From Dryococelus australis (lineage: Eukaryota; Arthropoda; Insecta; Phasmatodea; Phasmatidae), in contig CM057009.1 of NCBI GenBank assembly GCA_029891345.1, forward strand, positions 232,739,178 to 232,803,177: 64,000 nucleotides of DNA, in the 5' to 3' direction. Positions 1-10,695 of the stretch are shown piece by piece (position 1 is the first letter of the stretch; each line of letters begins with the position of its first letter). The notes below the pieces were generated by a model that searched no databases, was not told where the DNA came from, and saw only the letters and a program-made list of their open reading frames with translations. The position numbers were made by a program, and so were the translations under genes.

Positions 1-433
1 TAATAATCAATCCTGTGCTTTCTGTAATTAAAAACGCTTTTATGGTTATACAGCCAAAAGAAGACAGAACTGTTACAATACTAAACTTAAGACTTTTATG
101 TGTGCCTTTTAACATTACTCCATTACTCACACTATAAAGCTCAAATTCTCTACTTTAAAAACCAATCGATGTGATTAGCAAACAACCACTGCTCTTCGAT
201 TGAACTGTACTGGTAATTGCTTATTATTACTTTTAGACCAAGATATTCTGGAAATAAACATTTTCTAACTGGCAACACTACCGATATTCTCCACACACAC
301 ACACCAAGAAAATGGACTAGCGGGACGTGGTGTCCATCCCTCGAACTGCAGATTCTTATCTGCCGGAATAGTCAGAAAATTTAACCTGACGAAGTCCACT
401 CTAGGTATATATTTACTTAATTATTGTAAACAC
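1..433. other. Intergenic DNA, nothing recognised
   Basis: AT-rich sequence without a credible reading frame on either strand. A short CA tract sits near position 292. No repeat or RNA signature was recognised. Confidence 0.5.
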
Positions 434-512
434 TATTCGTATAACTGTATCTGTTAATATTTGTTTTTGCTATTTTTTATACCTGAAGTTGACATTTATG
501 AGTCTATTAAAG

Positions 513-886
513 CGGTGGTGGTGGTGATGGTGATGGTGGTGGTGTAGGTGATGGTGGTGGTGTTGGTTTTGGTTTTGGTGTTGGTGTTGGGGTGGTGGTG
601 GCAGTGGTAGTGGTTATGGCGGTGGATACACTACTAGCATAACTGTATAAGTGAAAAATTTGTTTTTACTATTTTTTTTTGTATTCCAGAAGTTGACATA
701 TCTGAGTCTATTAAGGTGGTGGTGGTGATGTTGGTGTGGTAGTGTTGGTTGTTGTGGTGGTTGCAGGTGGTGTTGGAAGTGGTGGTGGTGTTGGAAGTGG
801 TGGTGGTGTTTGAAGTGTTGTTGGTGTTGGAAGTGTTGGTGGTGTTGGTGGTGTTGGTAGTGTTGGTTGTGGTGGTGGTGTTGGAT
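513..886 (+). repeat. GGT-rich microsatellite array
   Basis: Imperfect GGT/GTT/GAT trinucleotide array, split near 640-713 by one copy of the 75-base spacer. It is simple-sequence DNA and the glycine- or valine-rich translations are artefacts. Confidence 0.9.
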
Positions 887-888
887 AT

Positions 889-918
889 GTTAGGTTAGGT
901 TAAGTTTCGTTAGGTTAA
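889..918 (+). repeat. Short GTTAGG-like tract
   Basis: Reads GTTAGGTTAGGTTAAG and then GTTAGGTTAA. It resembles insect TTAGG telomeric repeats but is only about 30 bases long. The duplicate at 2616-2644 has decayed to GTTACTTTAAGTTAAG. It is an interstitial tract and not a telomere. Confidence 0.5.
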
Positions 919-1743
919 AATGTCTTTCAAAGTCCTGACAAGAGTAGAATGGGTATGACCAAGTTAAAAATGTTCATTGTCCTGTACAATATGAAAATAC
1001 TTTCTATGTTCTACAAGAGGTTGAAACAAAGGTGGCTAATTGGAATTTTTACTTGTACTGGTGGGTTTGTTAAGTGGATGTCGAGAGAAATAAAATTAAA
1101 AAAAAAATATTCAAAGTTCTTATACGAGGTGGAACACACACAAGTATGACTTGGTTGTAGAGTTAGATTGCTTGTATGGCTGGTATAGATGTTACGTTGA
1201 TTGGTATGACCTGATCACATGTTCGGTTATTTTAGAAGTATGAAAAAAGTGTAGCTTCGATGGTGTGAGGAGAATGGTTTAATTGAGTGATTCGTTTGTA
1301 AGAACGGGATGGTTTTATGGAAAGTTTTATTAGTATGGGAGGAGCTGAATGCTTAGTTGGTATGGTTGGTTAGTATGTTTGGATGGTATTTTTGGGAATT
1401 AAGATTGTATGGGTGTCATAGATGGTTAAATTAATAGTATTGTTTTTTTGGATAGCATGGTTAGAATATTTTATTGGCTCTGTTGCAGGTATGGCTTGTT
1501 TATATGTGTAATTGGTGAAGATGGATTAGGTGAAATGGTTGTCGATATAGTTGACTGTTATGATTGACCAGTAAGTCTGAGGTGTGGTGGTTAGCATTTA
1601 TATTGGTATGGAGGTTTGATAGAGTGATTTATATTAAAATGTGGTATGATATTTGACTGTTGTCTAATGGTATGAAAAACATGTTGGGCATGTGATTTTT
1701 TTTGTAATATCAGTAAGGCTGCAAGTCTGCTTGAATTCTAGTA

Positions 1744-1995
1744 ATCGATGCGTGGTGGTCTTGGTGGTGGCAGTGGTGGTGATGGTGTTGGTATTGGTGG
1801 TGTTGGTGGGGTTGGTTGTGTTGGAGTTTGTGGTGGTTGTTCCAGTGGTGGTGGTGGCAGTGTTTGTGGTTGGGTTGGTGATGGAGGTTGGGTTGGTGGT
1901 GGTGAGGTTGATGGTGGTGGAGGTTTTGGTGGTGGTAGCGGTGGTCGGGGTGTTGGTGTTGGTTTGGTGGGGGGAGGGTCGTAGTGGTGGTGGAT
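1744..1995 (+). repeat. GGT-rich microsatellite array
   Basis: Imperfect GGT/GTT array between duplication units A and B. Both strands are open for over 100 codons here only because the repeat contains no stop codons. Confidence 0.9.
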
Positions 1996-2000
1996 ACACT

Positions 2001-3330
2001 ATTAGCATAACTGTATCAGTTAAAATGTGTTTTTACTATTTTTATACCTGAAATTGACATATATGATTCGATTAAGGCAGCAGTCGAGGTGGCGGTGATG
2101 GTGGTGTTAGTATTGGTAATTTTAGGGGTGATGGTTGTGGTTGCAGTGTTGGTGGTGGTATTTGTTGCGTTAGCAGTGGTGATGGTGTTGGTGGTGGTGT
2201 TAGTTGTGTTAGCGATGGTGACCATGGTGGTGATGTTGGTGTTGGTGTTGGAGTTAGTGGTGGTGTGGGTGGTGGTGGCAGTGGATAAACTGCTAGCATA
2301 ACAGTATCAGTTAAATTTTGTTTTTGCTTTTTTGTATACCTGCAGTTGACATATCTGAGTAAATTAAGGTGGTGGTGGTGGAATAGGTGTTGTTGGTTTT
2401 ATAGGTGGTGGTGGTATTGGTGACGATGGTTGTGGTGGTGTTGGTGCTGATGATGGAGTTTGTGTTGGTGGTGTTGGTGGTGGTGTTAGTGGTGGTTGTG
2501 GGTGGTGATGGTGGCTATGTTGGTGGTGGTGTTGGTTTTGATGGTGGTGGTATTGGTGATATTGGTGGTGTTGGTAGTGGTGGTGACATTGGTGGTGGTG
2601 GTGGTGTTGGATATGTTACTTTAAGTTAAGTTACGGTAGGTTAACATGTCTTTCAAAGTCTAGACATGGGTTCGAATGGGCATGACCATGTGTAAAATGT
2701 TCTGTGTCCTCACCAATATGAAAATACTTTCTACGTCCTACAAAAGTTCGACAACGAAGGTGACTAAATGGAATTTTTACTTGGACTTGTGTCGAGAGAA
2801 ATATAATAAAATAAATATATATTCAAAGTTCTTATACGAGGTGGAACACACACAAGTATGAATTGGTTGTACAGTCAGTGAGCTTATATGGTCGATATAG
2901 ATGTTATGTAGATTGGTGTGACCTTATAATATGTTCGGTTATTTTAGCAGTATGAAAAAAGTGTAGATTCAATAGTGTGTGAGGAGTTTGGTTTAATTGT
3001 ATGATTCGTTTGTAAGAGAGAAATGGTTTTATGGGATGTTTAGTTAATATGGGAGGAGCTGAATGCTTAGCTGGTATGGTTGTTTAGTGTGATTTGATGG
3101 TATTCTTGGGAATTAAGACAGTATGGGTGTTATAGATGGTTAAATTAATAGTATTGATATTATGATAGTATGGTTGGAATATTTGATTGGCTGGGCTGAT
3201 GGTATGGCTTGTTTATACGTGTTACTTGCAAAGTTAGATGGGCTGAAATGATAGACAATATAGTTGACTGTTATTATTGATAGTAAATCTGAGGTATGGT
3301 GGTTGATATGGTCCATATCGTTAACTGCAT
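2001..3330 (+). repeat. Tandem segmental duplication, unit B
   Basis: Second copy of the unit at 434-1690: the 75-base spacer at about 2001 and 2300, GGT arrays at 2074-2290 and 2368-2626, then the colinear stretch to about 3330. Single-base differences are frequent, so the duplication is not recent. Confidence 0.75.
2074..2626 (+). repeat. GGT-rich microsatellite arrays
   Basis: Two GGT-type arrays separated by a 75-base spacer copy near 2297-2367. Open frames across them are composition artefacts. Confidence 0.9.
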
Positions 3331-3835
3331 GGATAAGGTATTCTTGGGTTGACCGAATGAAATCTTTTGGGCGGTATTTTTTTGGTTTGTATGATTATCT
3401 GCTGTGGTGTTCGTTGATATATTTAAATGGTATACTATGTTGGTTTTCTGGGTTGTATGGCTTCCGACATTGCAGGGCTGAGGCAAGCTAATGTAATGGT
3501 GAAAGCTATTATATATCTGTTTTAGTAGTCAGTACCAATGGGTTATCGTTATGCATGTTGAGTATGCGAGAGTTATATTATCTGTTAGGATTCGTAAGAG
3601 CAACTATTACTATTAATGGCTGGCAAAAAATACTTTGTTTGTTGGTTAATATAGTGATTTATAGTAATGTGTGGTATGCTGGAGGTTTTTCACATAGTAT
3701 TCTTTGGTTGGTGAGGTTAATGTATAGCATAGGGGTGGTATTAAATGACTAGTTGTTATGTTGCATATACAGTGCGATCTCTGCATGATTAAAAGTATGC
3801 TAGGAATATGGTTGTTACAGTGTAAAGTACTTCTG
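3331..3835. other. Unassigned DNA
   Basis: TG-rich sequence that continues the style of the duplicated units (TGGTATGGTTG-type words) but without a clear third copy. Short open frames near 3264-3491 and 3555-3752 show no family features. Confidence 0.4.
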
Positions 3836-4850
3836 AGTAGTATGGAATAGCCGATTGATGCACAAGGGGATCCGGGATCGGAACTGGAGCCAGGGGAGCT
3901 GCCATCTTATTATGTCACCCGTCCGCCATCTTGCATGTAATTTATGTTTTACCCCTGACCCTTATGACCTTTTACCTTGACCTCTATGACCTTTGACCTC
4001 AAAAAACACTAAATAAACCTTTAAAAATAACAAAAATTTATAATAAAATTTAAAATATTCTGAAAAAATGTGTTATTAAAATATATTTAATAACGTAAAA
4101 AAAAGGATTTAAAAATTATTTAAATGATCCTCAGAATTTATCCATTTTTTCCAGGAATGCTGAAAGTGATCAGCGACCCAAGTGACCTTGGGGTCAGGTG
4201 ACCGGGATCAGTACCTATGACCTTTGGCCTTAACCTTTGACCGTTGTCCTAAAAATCAAGAACAAAATAAAAAACTCCCAAAAAAAATTTAAAAAATCTC
4301 AACATATTGCAAAAACTCCCAAACAAATTGTTATTAGAATCAGATAATTAATTTTTTTTTAAATTTATTAAAAAAATATTCTAAAACTTGTATTTTTTTT
4401 TCATTGTAACATTTCCCAGCACCACCATTATTCACATGAGTTTCATCCCCAGCAGACGACTGACACCCTCGTCTACACTCCCCTCACATATACTCATTCT
4501 GCCAAATTGATTATTACATTCGTAATTTGTTTACATGCTTCTGGAGATTGACTCTCGCTTTCGCTCGACTGCCAGCTTTCTTTACATGATACTGTAGGCA
4601 GCCATCTTTGTTTATATGTTAATGGAGGCCGCCGTTTTTGTGTATATGTTACTGGAGGTGGTCATATTTGTTTATACATTACTGTGGGCAGCCATATTTG
4701 TTTATAAGTTACTGGAGGCCACCATATTTCCTTTTTCGTTCATTTGTTTATATATTACAGAAGGCTGCCATCTTGGTAGGCGACCACCATCCTTAGTAGG
4801 TGACGACTATTGCAATTTTCCATCTTATGTTTAAAAAATGTATTTTTTTC
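3836..4850 (+). repeat. Dispersed ~1 kb repeat, copy 1 (TGACCTTTGACCT family)
   Basis: It begins AGTAGTATGGAATAGCCGAT and matches, in order, the block at 45299-46330. Both copies carry a leader with CCGCCATC(T)TG words, a TGACC-rich section with a perfect TGACCTTTGACCT (3987-3999 here), and an A/T-rich run of short AAAATTTA words. A pyrimidine-rich segment with CCCCAGCAGAC and repeated GCCATCTTGG-like words follows. There is no coding capacity. It may be a non-autonomous transposon or part of a larger one, because terminal repeats were not identified. Confidence 0.7.
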
Positions 4851-5066
4851 TAATTATTAGCATAGCTACGTTCATTATGCATGACTTTGACTACATACTA
4901 AATTTTTTAAATATTTTAATTACATATTGTGTTATCAAAAACTTAAAGGCCAACAGGAGGATACAACACACATAAATTAAAAAAAAACAACAAATCATTA
5001 TATGATAATAATAACTTACTTATTATTATTTGTACATACATTTTCAGTAGAAAGCACTTCATCACA

Positions 5067-5603
5067 TCATCTGATATAACCCCGATCATTAAGTGCTCTA
5101 ATGATCGAAAACACCTCTTTCATGGTCAAGTAATCCCCACATTGTTGCTTACCATGCAAATATTTTAGTCTGTCTACAAGTTTGTTGGGATCTTCAGTAA
5201 ACATATCGTTAGTATACTTGATGTCTTCTGCCTTCTTCACATCACTTGTCAAAGGAAACTCGCTGGGTAAATGTGTGGGACCGTCGAGGGAATAAACATC
5301 GTCTTCAACACTATCACTGTCGTCATAGTCATCATCGATGCTGTCTTTATGATCGGCTTCACTTCCTGCCATATCCATAATATTAAGTTTACTTTTCAGT
5401 GTAGCAGGAGTTGTATGGTCATCAGGATTTATAGCTGATGGCATTTTATTTTGAAGTTCCTCGACTTCACACGAACATTCTGCAAGTGTACCTTCCGCAC
5501 AAACCGACTGTAATGCACTCAGTCCGACTTTAGCATTAACTGTGGTGCCATTATCTTCTTCGGAATGGGTACCCATAGATGTAGCAGGAGGTATTGATGG
5601 CAT
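5067..5603 (-). CDS. Acidic protein encoded just downstream of the packaging ATPase (Polinton-like element)
   Basis: An intact 178-codon frame if the ATG at 5601-5603 is used; a GTG one codon upstream is less likely. It follows the end of the ATPase frame (stop near 5625) on the same strand after about 20 bases, as in a compact viral or transposon genome. The middle is very acidic (DDDYDDSDSVEDDVYSLDG) and Ser/Thr-rich. The C-terminal ~45 residues look folded: LVDRLKYLHGKQQ, then KEVFSIIRALNDRGYI. The same pattern (NELVDILWLMVALQ, then ISIIEELAEAGYI) occurs in the ORF beside the integrase relic at 26172-26489. The function is unknown. I infer a structural or accessory protein of the element. 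It is the best-preserved frame of this element copy. Confidence 0.5.
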   Translation of the reverse strand: MPSIPPATSMGTHSEEDNGTTVNAKVGLSALQSVCAEGTLAECSCEVEELQNKMPSAINPDDHTTPATLKSKLNIMDMAGSEADHKDSIDDDYDDSDSVEDDVYSLDGPTHLPSEFPLTSDVKKAEDIKYTNDMFTEDPNKLVDRLKYLHGKQQCGDYLTMKEVFSIIRALNDRGYIR

Positions 5604-5624
5604 CACTTGCTGGTTACCAATAGA

Positions 5625-6721
<1,097 letters not shown>

Positions 6722-6884
6722 CGTACAGATAAAAAAAACAGTCTTCCCTCAGTGATGACGTGCGTATCTACTTTGCCTAGCTACTGCTCTCTCTATATAT
6801 ATAAAATTATTAACATGTTTCGTCAGTGAGATTTAAACATTATTTGACAACTGACTCCTGTTGTCAGACCGATCACTCACAAGA

Positions 6885-7110
6885 CTGACCCATTGACCCA
6901 GCGACCCATGACCCATTGACTTATAATTATCCCTGATTGCAGTGCTAACCCTATTGACCCCAAAATGACCCAATGACCCATGAACCATTGTCCCCATTGG
7001 CCCATAATGACCCATTGATGTATTGACCCCATTTACCCATGACTCATTGACCCATAATGACCCCTTATTGCAGTGATGACACATAATGTCCCCAAAACGA
7101 CCCCTAAATG
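6885..7110 (-). repeat. TGACCCAT minisatellite, left arm of foldback A
   Basis: Irregular repeats of CCCATTGACCCA / CATAATGACCC. The inverted partner is at 8510-8800 (GGGTCATTATGGGTCAAT). Short open frames in it are repeat shadows. Confidence 0.85.
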
Positions 7111-7505
7111 ACCTATATGAGAAGGAAAAGATCCATAATGAACCATTTGTGGAAAAAATGACACAGACCCAATGGTCGATGTGCAAAATGGACTTTGTAC
7201 TGAACAATGCAGCCCCACGACAGCCCATCACCATGTTTCTCGATTGGTCGTCGTATGAAAAGGACTTGTCGTATGGACCACCCTCTCATACCGACATGCT
7301 TTTTTTTAGCATAGGTGAAAACTCAATCGCAGAATCAACACTGGCGACAACCAGTCAGCCATGATGATGTTCATGGCTCCGGGATCTTTGAGGCCAAAAA
7401 AGGCAGGTCTTCGTATTCGAAATTCATCTTCTTGGTATGGGAGCACTCTGAGTAAACTCAAATATTCGTTCGCCCCCTCCCCCAGAAAAACACGCTGGTA
7501 CTTTC

Positions 7506-8184
7506 ATAACAATTTGTTATTTAAATAAGCTCGTAGGCATATGTATATATTTAAATATATAAATTAGAACTAATTTCAATATTTCCCAATTTGAGTGTTC
7601 ATACGTATATATATACATTTAAATTAATTTTATATTAACATATTTAGATATATTTACTTATATAGGCATTTAAATTAATTTTATATTCACATATGTATAT
7701 GTACATACTTATATATAGACATTTAAATTAATTGTATATTCTCATATTTATATACCTAGAGATATATATAGTTATGTATAATCTAAATTAAAAGAATTTT
7801 ATATTTATATACTAATGCATACTTATATATCTATACATATAAATTAAATTGAAAATAATTTAGTATTAACTGTTTTATATACGTATACTGTCGACATGAG
7901 AGAACACCCTGCAGAATGAAATCTTCGAGTGTGACTTTTGAATGCCAATTCTGTCAGAGATATTTTTCTCGGAGTGATGCATTAAATACACATTCTAAAA
8001 CTTGTTACACTGGTTCACTGCAAGTAAATGTAATGCAAATTGAAGACAATTTAATATTAACATTTTTATATACCTATACATATCAATTAAATTGATAATA
8101 ATTATATATTTATATAGTAAAAACTGTTTATATAACTATACATAATTATGTATAGTCCTATTATATATAATATGAACTGTGTGT
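7506..8184. other. AT-rich spacer of foldback A
   Basis: Irregular AT-rich repeats of about 65-80 bases containing ATTTAAATTAATTTTATATT words occur from 7500 to 7890 and again after 8040. A single gene fragment (7916-8095) lies between them. Confidence 0.6.
7916..8095 (+). pseudogene. Zinc-finger fragment of the ATPase gene, in the foldback spacer
   Basis: A 59-codon frame whose first ~40 residues (MKSSSVTFECQFCQRYFSRS, then DALNTHSKTC) match the second finger of ATPase copy 1 almost exactly. After about 8030 the frame runs into AT-rich spacer sequence and the ATPase part is absent. The finger has CxxC plus H and C ligands. It is a captured 5' gene fragment, about 130 bases long and much less diverged than copy 2, so its arrival or homogenisation was more recent. 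Confidence 0.75.
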
Positions 8185-8509
8185 TTTTTCTGGGGGCAAA
8201 CGATTATTTGGGTTTACTCAGAGTGCTCCAATAGTATGAAGATGAACTGCGAATATAAAGGCCTGCCTTTTTTGGCCTCGGCGATCATGGAGCCGTGACC
8301 ATCATCATCACTGACTGGTTGTTACCAGTGTTGATTCTGCGATCGAGTTTTCACCTATGTTAAAAAAAATGCATGTTGGTATGAGAGGGTGGTCCGTTCG
8401 AAGAGTCCTTTTCATGCTATGGCCAATGGAGAAGCGTGGTAGTGGGGTGTCGTGGTGCTGCATTATTCTGTACAAAGTCCATGTTGCACATCGACCAATA
8501 GGCCTGGGT

Positions 8510-8805
8510 CATTTTGCTCCTCAAATAACTCTTTATGGGTCATTTTGCTTCGCAAATGGGTCATTATGGGCCATTTAGGGGTCTTTTGGGGTCATTAGGG
8601 GTCAGCACTGCAATCAGGTGTCATTATGGGTCAATGGGTCATGGGTCAATAGGGTCAGTGGGCCATGGGTCATTATGGATCAATGAGGTCAATGGGTTTA
8701 TGGATCATGTGCCAATGGGTCATTTAGGGGTCGTTTTGGGGTCATTAGGGGTCAGCACTTCAATCAGGGGTCATTATGAGTCAGTGGGTCAATGACTTAG
8801 TCTTG
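8510..8805 (+). repeat. GGGTCAT minisatellite, right arm of foldback A
   Basis: Repeats of GGGTCATTATGGGTCAATG, the reverse complement of the left-arm minisatellite at 6885-7110. Confidence 0.85.
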
Positions 8806-8831
8806 TGAGGGATCGGTCTGACAACAGGAGT

Positions 8832-9120
8832 CAGTAATTTCCGAACCATTTAAGATAAAGTTGTCAAATTCATAACATAGGCATCACCTCAGATGGAGAG
8901 AAGGGTCGCGGGGACAAGTAGGTCCTGTGTCTACTTATAAGTATAATTTACTGTAATTATCGACCTGTTTGAAATACAACTACCAAAGTCATAATGTTGG
9001 CTTCACCCCAGACAATGAAAATAGTCACTGGCCAAGACTTAAGAGCACATTTAATCAAAGTTTACTGTAAATTCTGTACCATTTGCAATATAACTACAAG
9101 TCAAAATGCAGGTGGCATTC
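8832..9120 (-). repeat. ~120 bp satellite array in the left arm of element B
   Basis: About three diverged units, each with a GTAATTTCCGAACCATTTAA-like core and a CATAACATAGGCATCA-like core, in reverse orientation to the array at 19385-20035. Confidence 0.75.
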
Positions 9121-9234
9121 AAGTTCATTTCTGCCATCCTTGGCTTAACAGTCTGATTCCCTGACCACACGACCACCATTATTTCATAAGTGTTAGGAGC
9201 TGAAATATCGTACAACATTCATCGACCTATGCAC

Positions 9235-9490
9235 TTGAGCACCTGAGTTATCACTGCAGTTAGCAACACAGTTAGGACTGCAGTTAGCACTACAGTTGCA
9301 TTGCAATAAGCACTGTAGTGAGCATGACAGTACCACAGTTAGCACCATAAAACCACAGTTAGCACTCCAGGTAGCACCACAGTACTGCAGTTAGCACCAC
9401 AGGTAGCACTGCAGTAAGCTTCACATGCATCACGGTTAGCACTGCACACATCACAATTAGCATCACAATCACAATCAGTACCCCACAACA
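9235..9490 (+). repeat. GTTAGCAC minisatellite, left arm
   Basis: Irregular repeats of GCAGTTAGCACTACAGT and relatives. The inverted counterpart (GTGCTAACTGTGGTGCT) lies at about 19040-19235. Related CAGCAATC/CACCACA words reappear at 9870-9960 inside the ATPase relic. Confidence 0.75.
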
Positions 9491-9747
9491 CAAGTTATGT
9501 TTACCTTTGACCTAGACGATCATGCAGCCACGACCTTAATCGTCGACCACTGGTTGGATTCAGTGCCGATTCTACAATCAAGTCTTCAGCAAAGTTTAAA
9601 CATGTTCATTTTATACAGTTTTGTTTCAGTATTATTATAGACTTGGAAGAGAACAGACATAAAATGCCAATGATGCATCTGCTTTGTCGCGTCTGCGGTA
9701 AAGTACTTACAGGTCTGTGCAGCTTGCATCGACATGGAATAATAGCC

Positions 9748-10176
9748 TGCAGGATGAAACTTCAAAAATGTCATTGAGTGCGATTTCTCCCAGAGACACT
9801 TTACATGGAGTGATATTTTAAAGATACATTCTAGAACTTCTAGCATTGGTTCTCTGCAACTACAGTCAACACCGCATGTATCACATGCACAGCAATCGGC
9901 ACAGCATGCCCCACTAGTAGCACAGCAATCAACACCACACGCACCACAATAAATAGTGCAAGAGTGTGGTGATACCATTCATATTATCAAGCAAGATGTT
10001 ACTCTACCTATATGCATTTATGCTGAATATGATGATAATTCCCACGAATTGCGATATGGAAGCCTATTTCTGATTACAGTGATGTGCATCATCGCAGGAC
10101 CATCAAATTTTAGGGAAAACGTGTGTCCTACTGAAAGAAGAGAATGATCTTCTGTTTGGGAACATGTACTTATATC
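9748..10176 (+). pseudogene. Zinc-finger/packaging ATPase, copy 2, 5' part
   Basis: The region at 9751-9865 matches the second-finger region of copy 1 at DNA level, but stops and frameshifts destroy the frame. After a stretch of CAC/GCA-rich filler (9870-9960), a frame resumes with DVTLPICIYAEYDD and RYGSLFLITVMCIIAGPS. This aligns with the segment before and at the Walker A loop of copy 1. The GKT part of the loop is lost (AGPSNFRENV). The copy is cut at about 10176 by the transposon at 10177-13642 and continues at 13643. Confidence 0.75.
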
Positions 10177-10695
10177 GAGGGGTTATAGGTAAAACTAACC
10201 AAGTCCAGTTTTGCTAACTTTTGGATAATGCAAAAACTAAGTTTGTTTTTACCATGTCAGTTAAGAGATTACTTAAAATTACTAAAAGTTGTACCATTAT
10301 TGTTGCCCAAGGTTCTGGCTACACAAGAGTGTATATGTCTACAAATATACATAATGTTAGTATTCAATTTTTTATTTAAAGATTATTTGGTGCAGGACTT
10401 GGATATTTCTAATGTAAACATAGGTTTGTGGTAAAAGTACCCAAGTGTCAAAATGTATGGAAGTGCAATAAACACTACACTTGACACATCAAAATTTACA
10501 TAATTTATCGAAATACTACTGTTAAGATAACAATGACTGATACTGCATCACATTCTAAAAAAACACAAGGCTTAAAAACAATGGTTTAAAAAGTGCTTCG
10601 CCTAAAAATGGGATTTTCGCATAATTGTACATTGTCCTTTTCCTGGTCGGGGATAAGGAAACCCACTCAAAGTAAACTACTCATTATCTTCACTA

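Larger units (their letters stand above)
434..1690 (+). repeat. Tandem segmental duplication, unit A
   Basis: The unit starts with a spacer of about 75 bases (ATAACTGTATCTGTTAATAT...) followed by GGT-rich arrays, and the spacer occurs again near 640. A unique-looking stretch from about 890 to 1690 follows. The same order recurs at 2001-3330 with matching landmarks, such as TGTCTTTCAAAGTC near 920 and again near 2647, and ATATGAAAATACTTTCTA near 989 and 2717. The offset is about 1.7 kb, so this is a direct duplication with moderate divergence. Its reading frames are not conserved between units, which argues against a gene. Confidence 0.75.
6840..8845. mobile_element. Foldback element A (about 2 kb, inverted arms of ~660 bp)
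   Basis: The left arm (about 6845-7505) and right arm (about 8185-8840) are imperfect reverse complements over their whole length. Landmarks are GACTCCTGTTGTCAGACCGA (6853-6872) against TCGGTCTGACAACAGGAGTC (near 8813-8832), and CAGAAAAACAC (near 7483) against GTGTTTTTTCTG (near 8186). The arms are built largely of a TGACCCAT minisatellite. The 680-base spacer is AT-rich and includes a fragment of the zinc-finger ATPase gene. Satellite sequence of the ~120 bp family abuts the right arm. No transposase is present, so this is a non-autonomous or decayed element. Confidence 0.75.

Noticed and set aside
889..918. Telomeric TTAGG repeat
   Set aside because: It is only about 30 bases, imperfect, and decayed in the duplicate unit. 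It is an interstitial resemblance and not a telomere.
1664..2051. Long open frames on both strands (114 and 119 codons) and further frames at 2016-2629
   Set aside because: They lie in GGT/ACC trinucleotide arrays. All frames are open because the repeat lacks stop codons, and the translations are Val/Gly or Thr runs.
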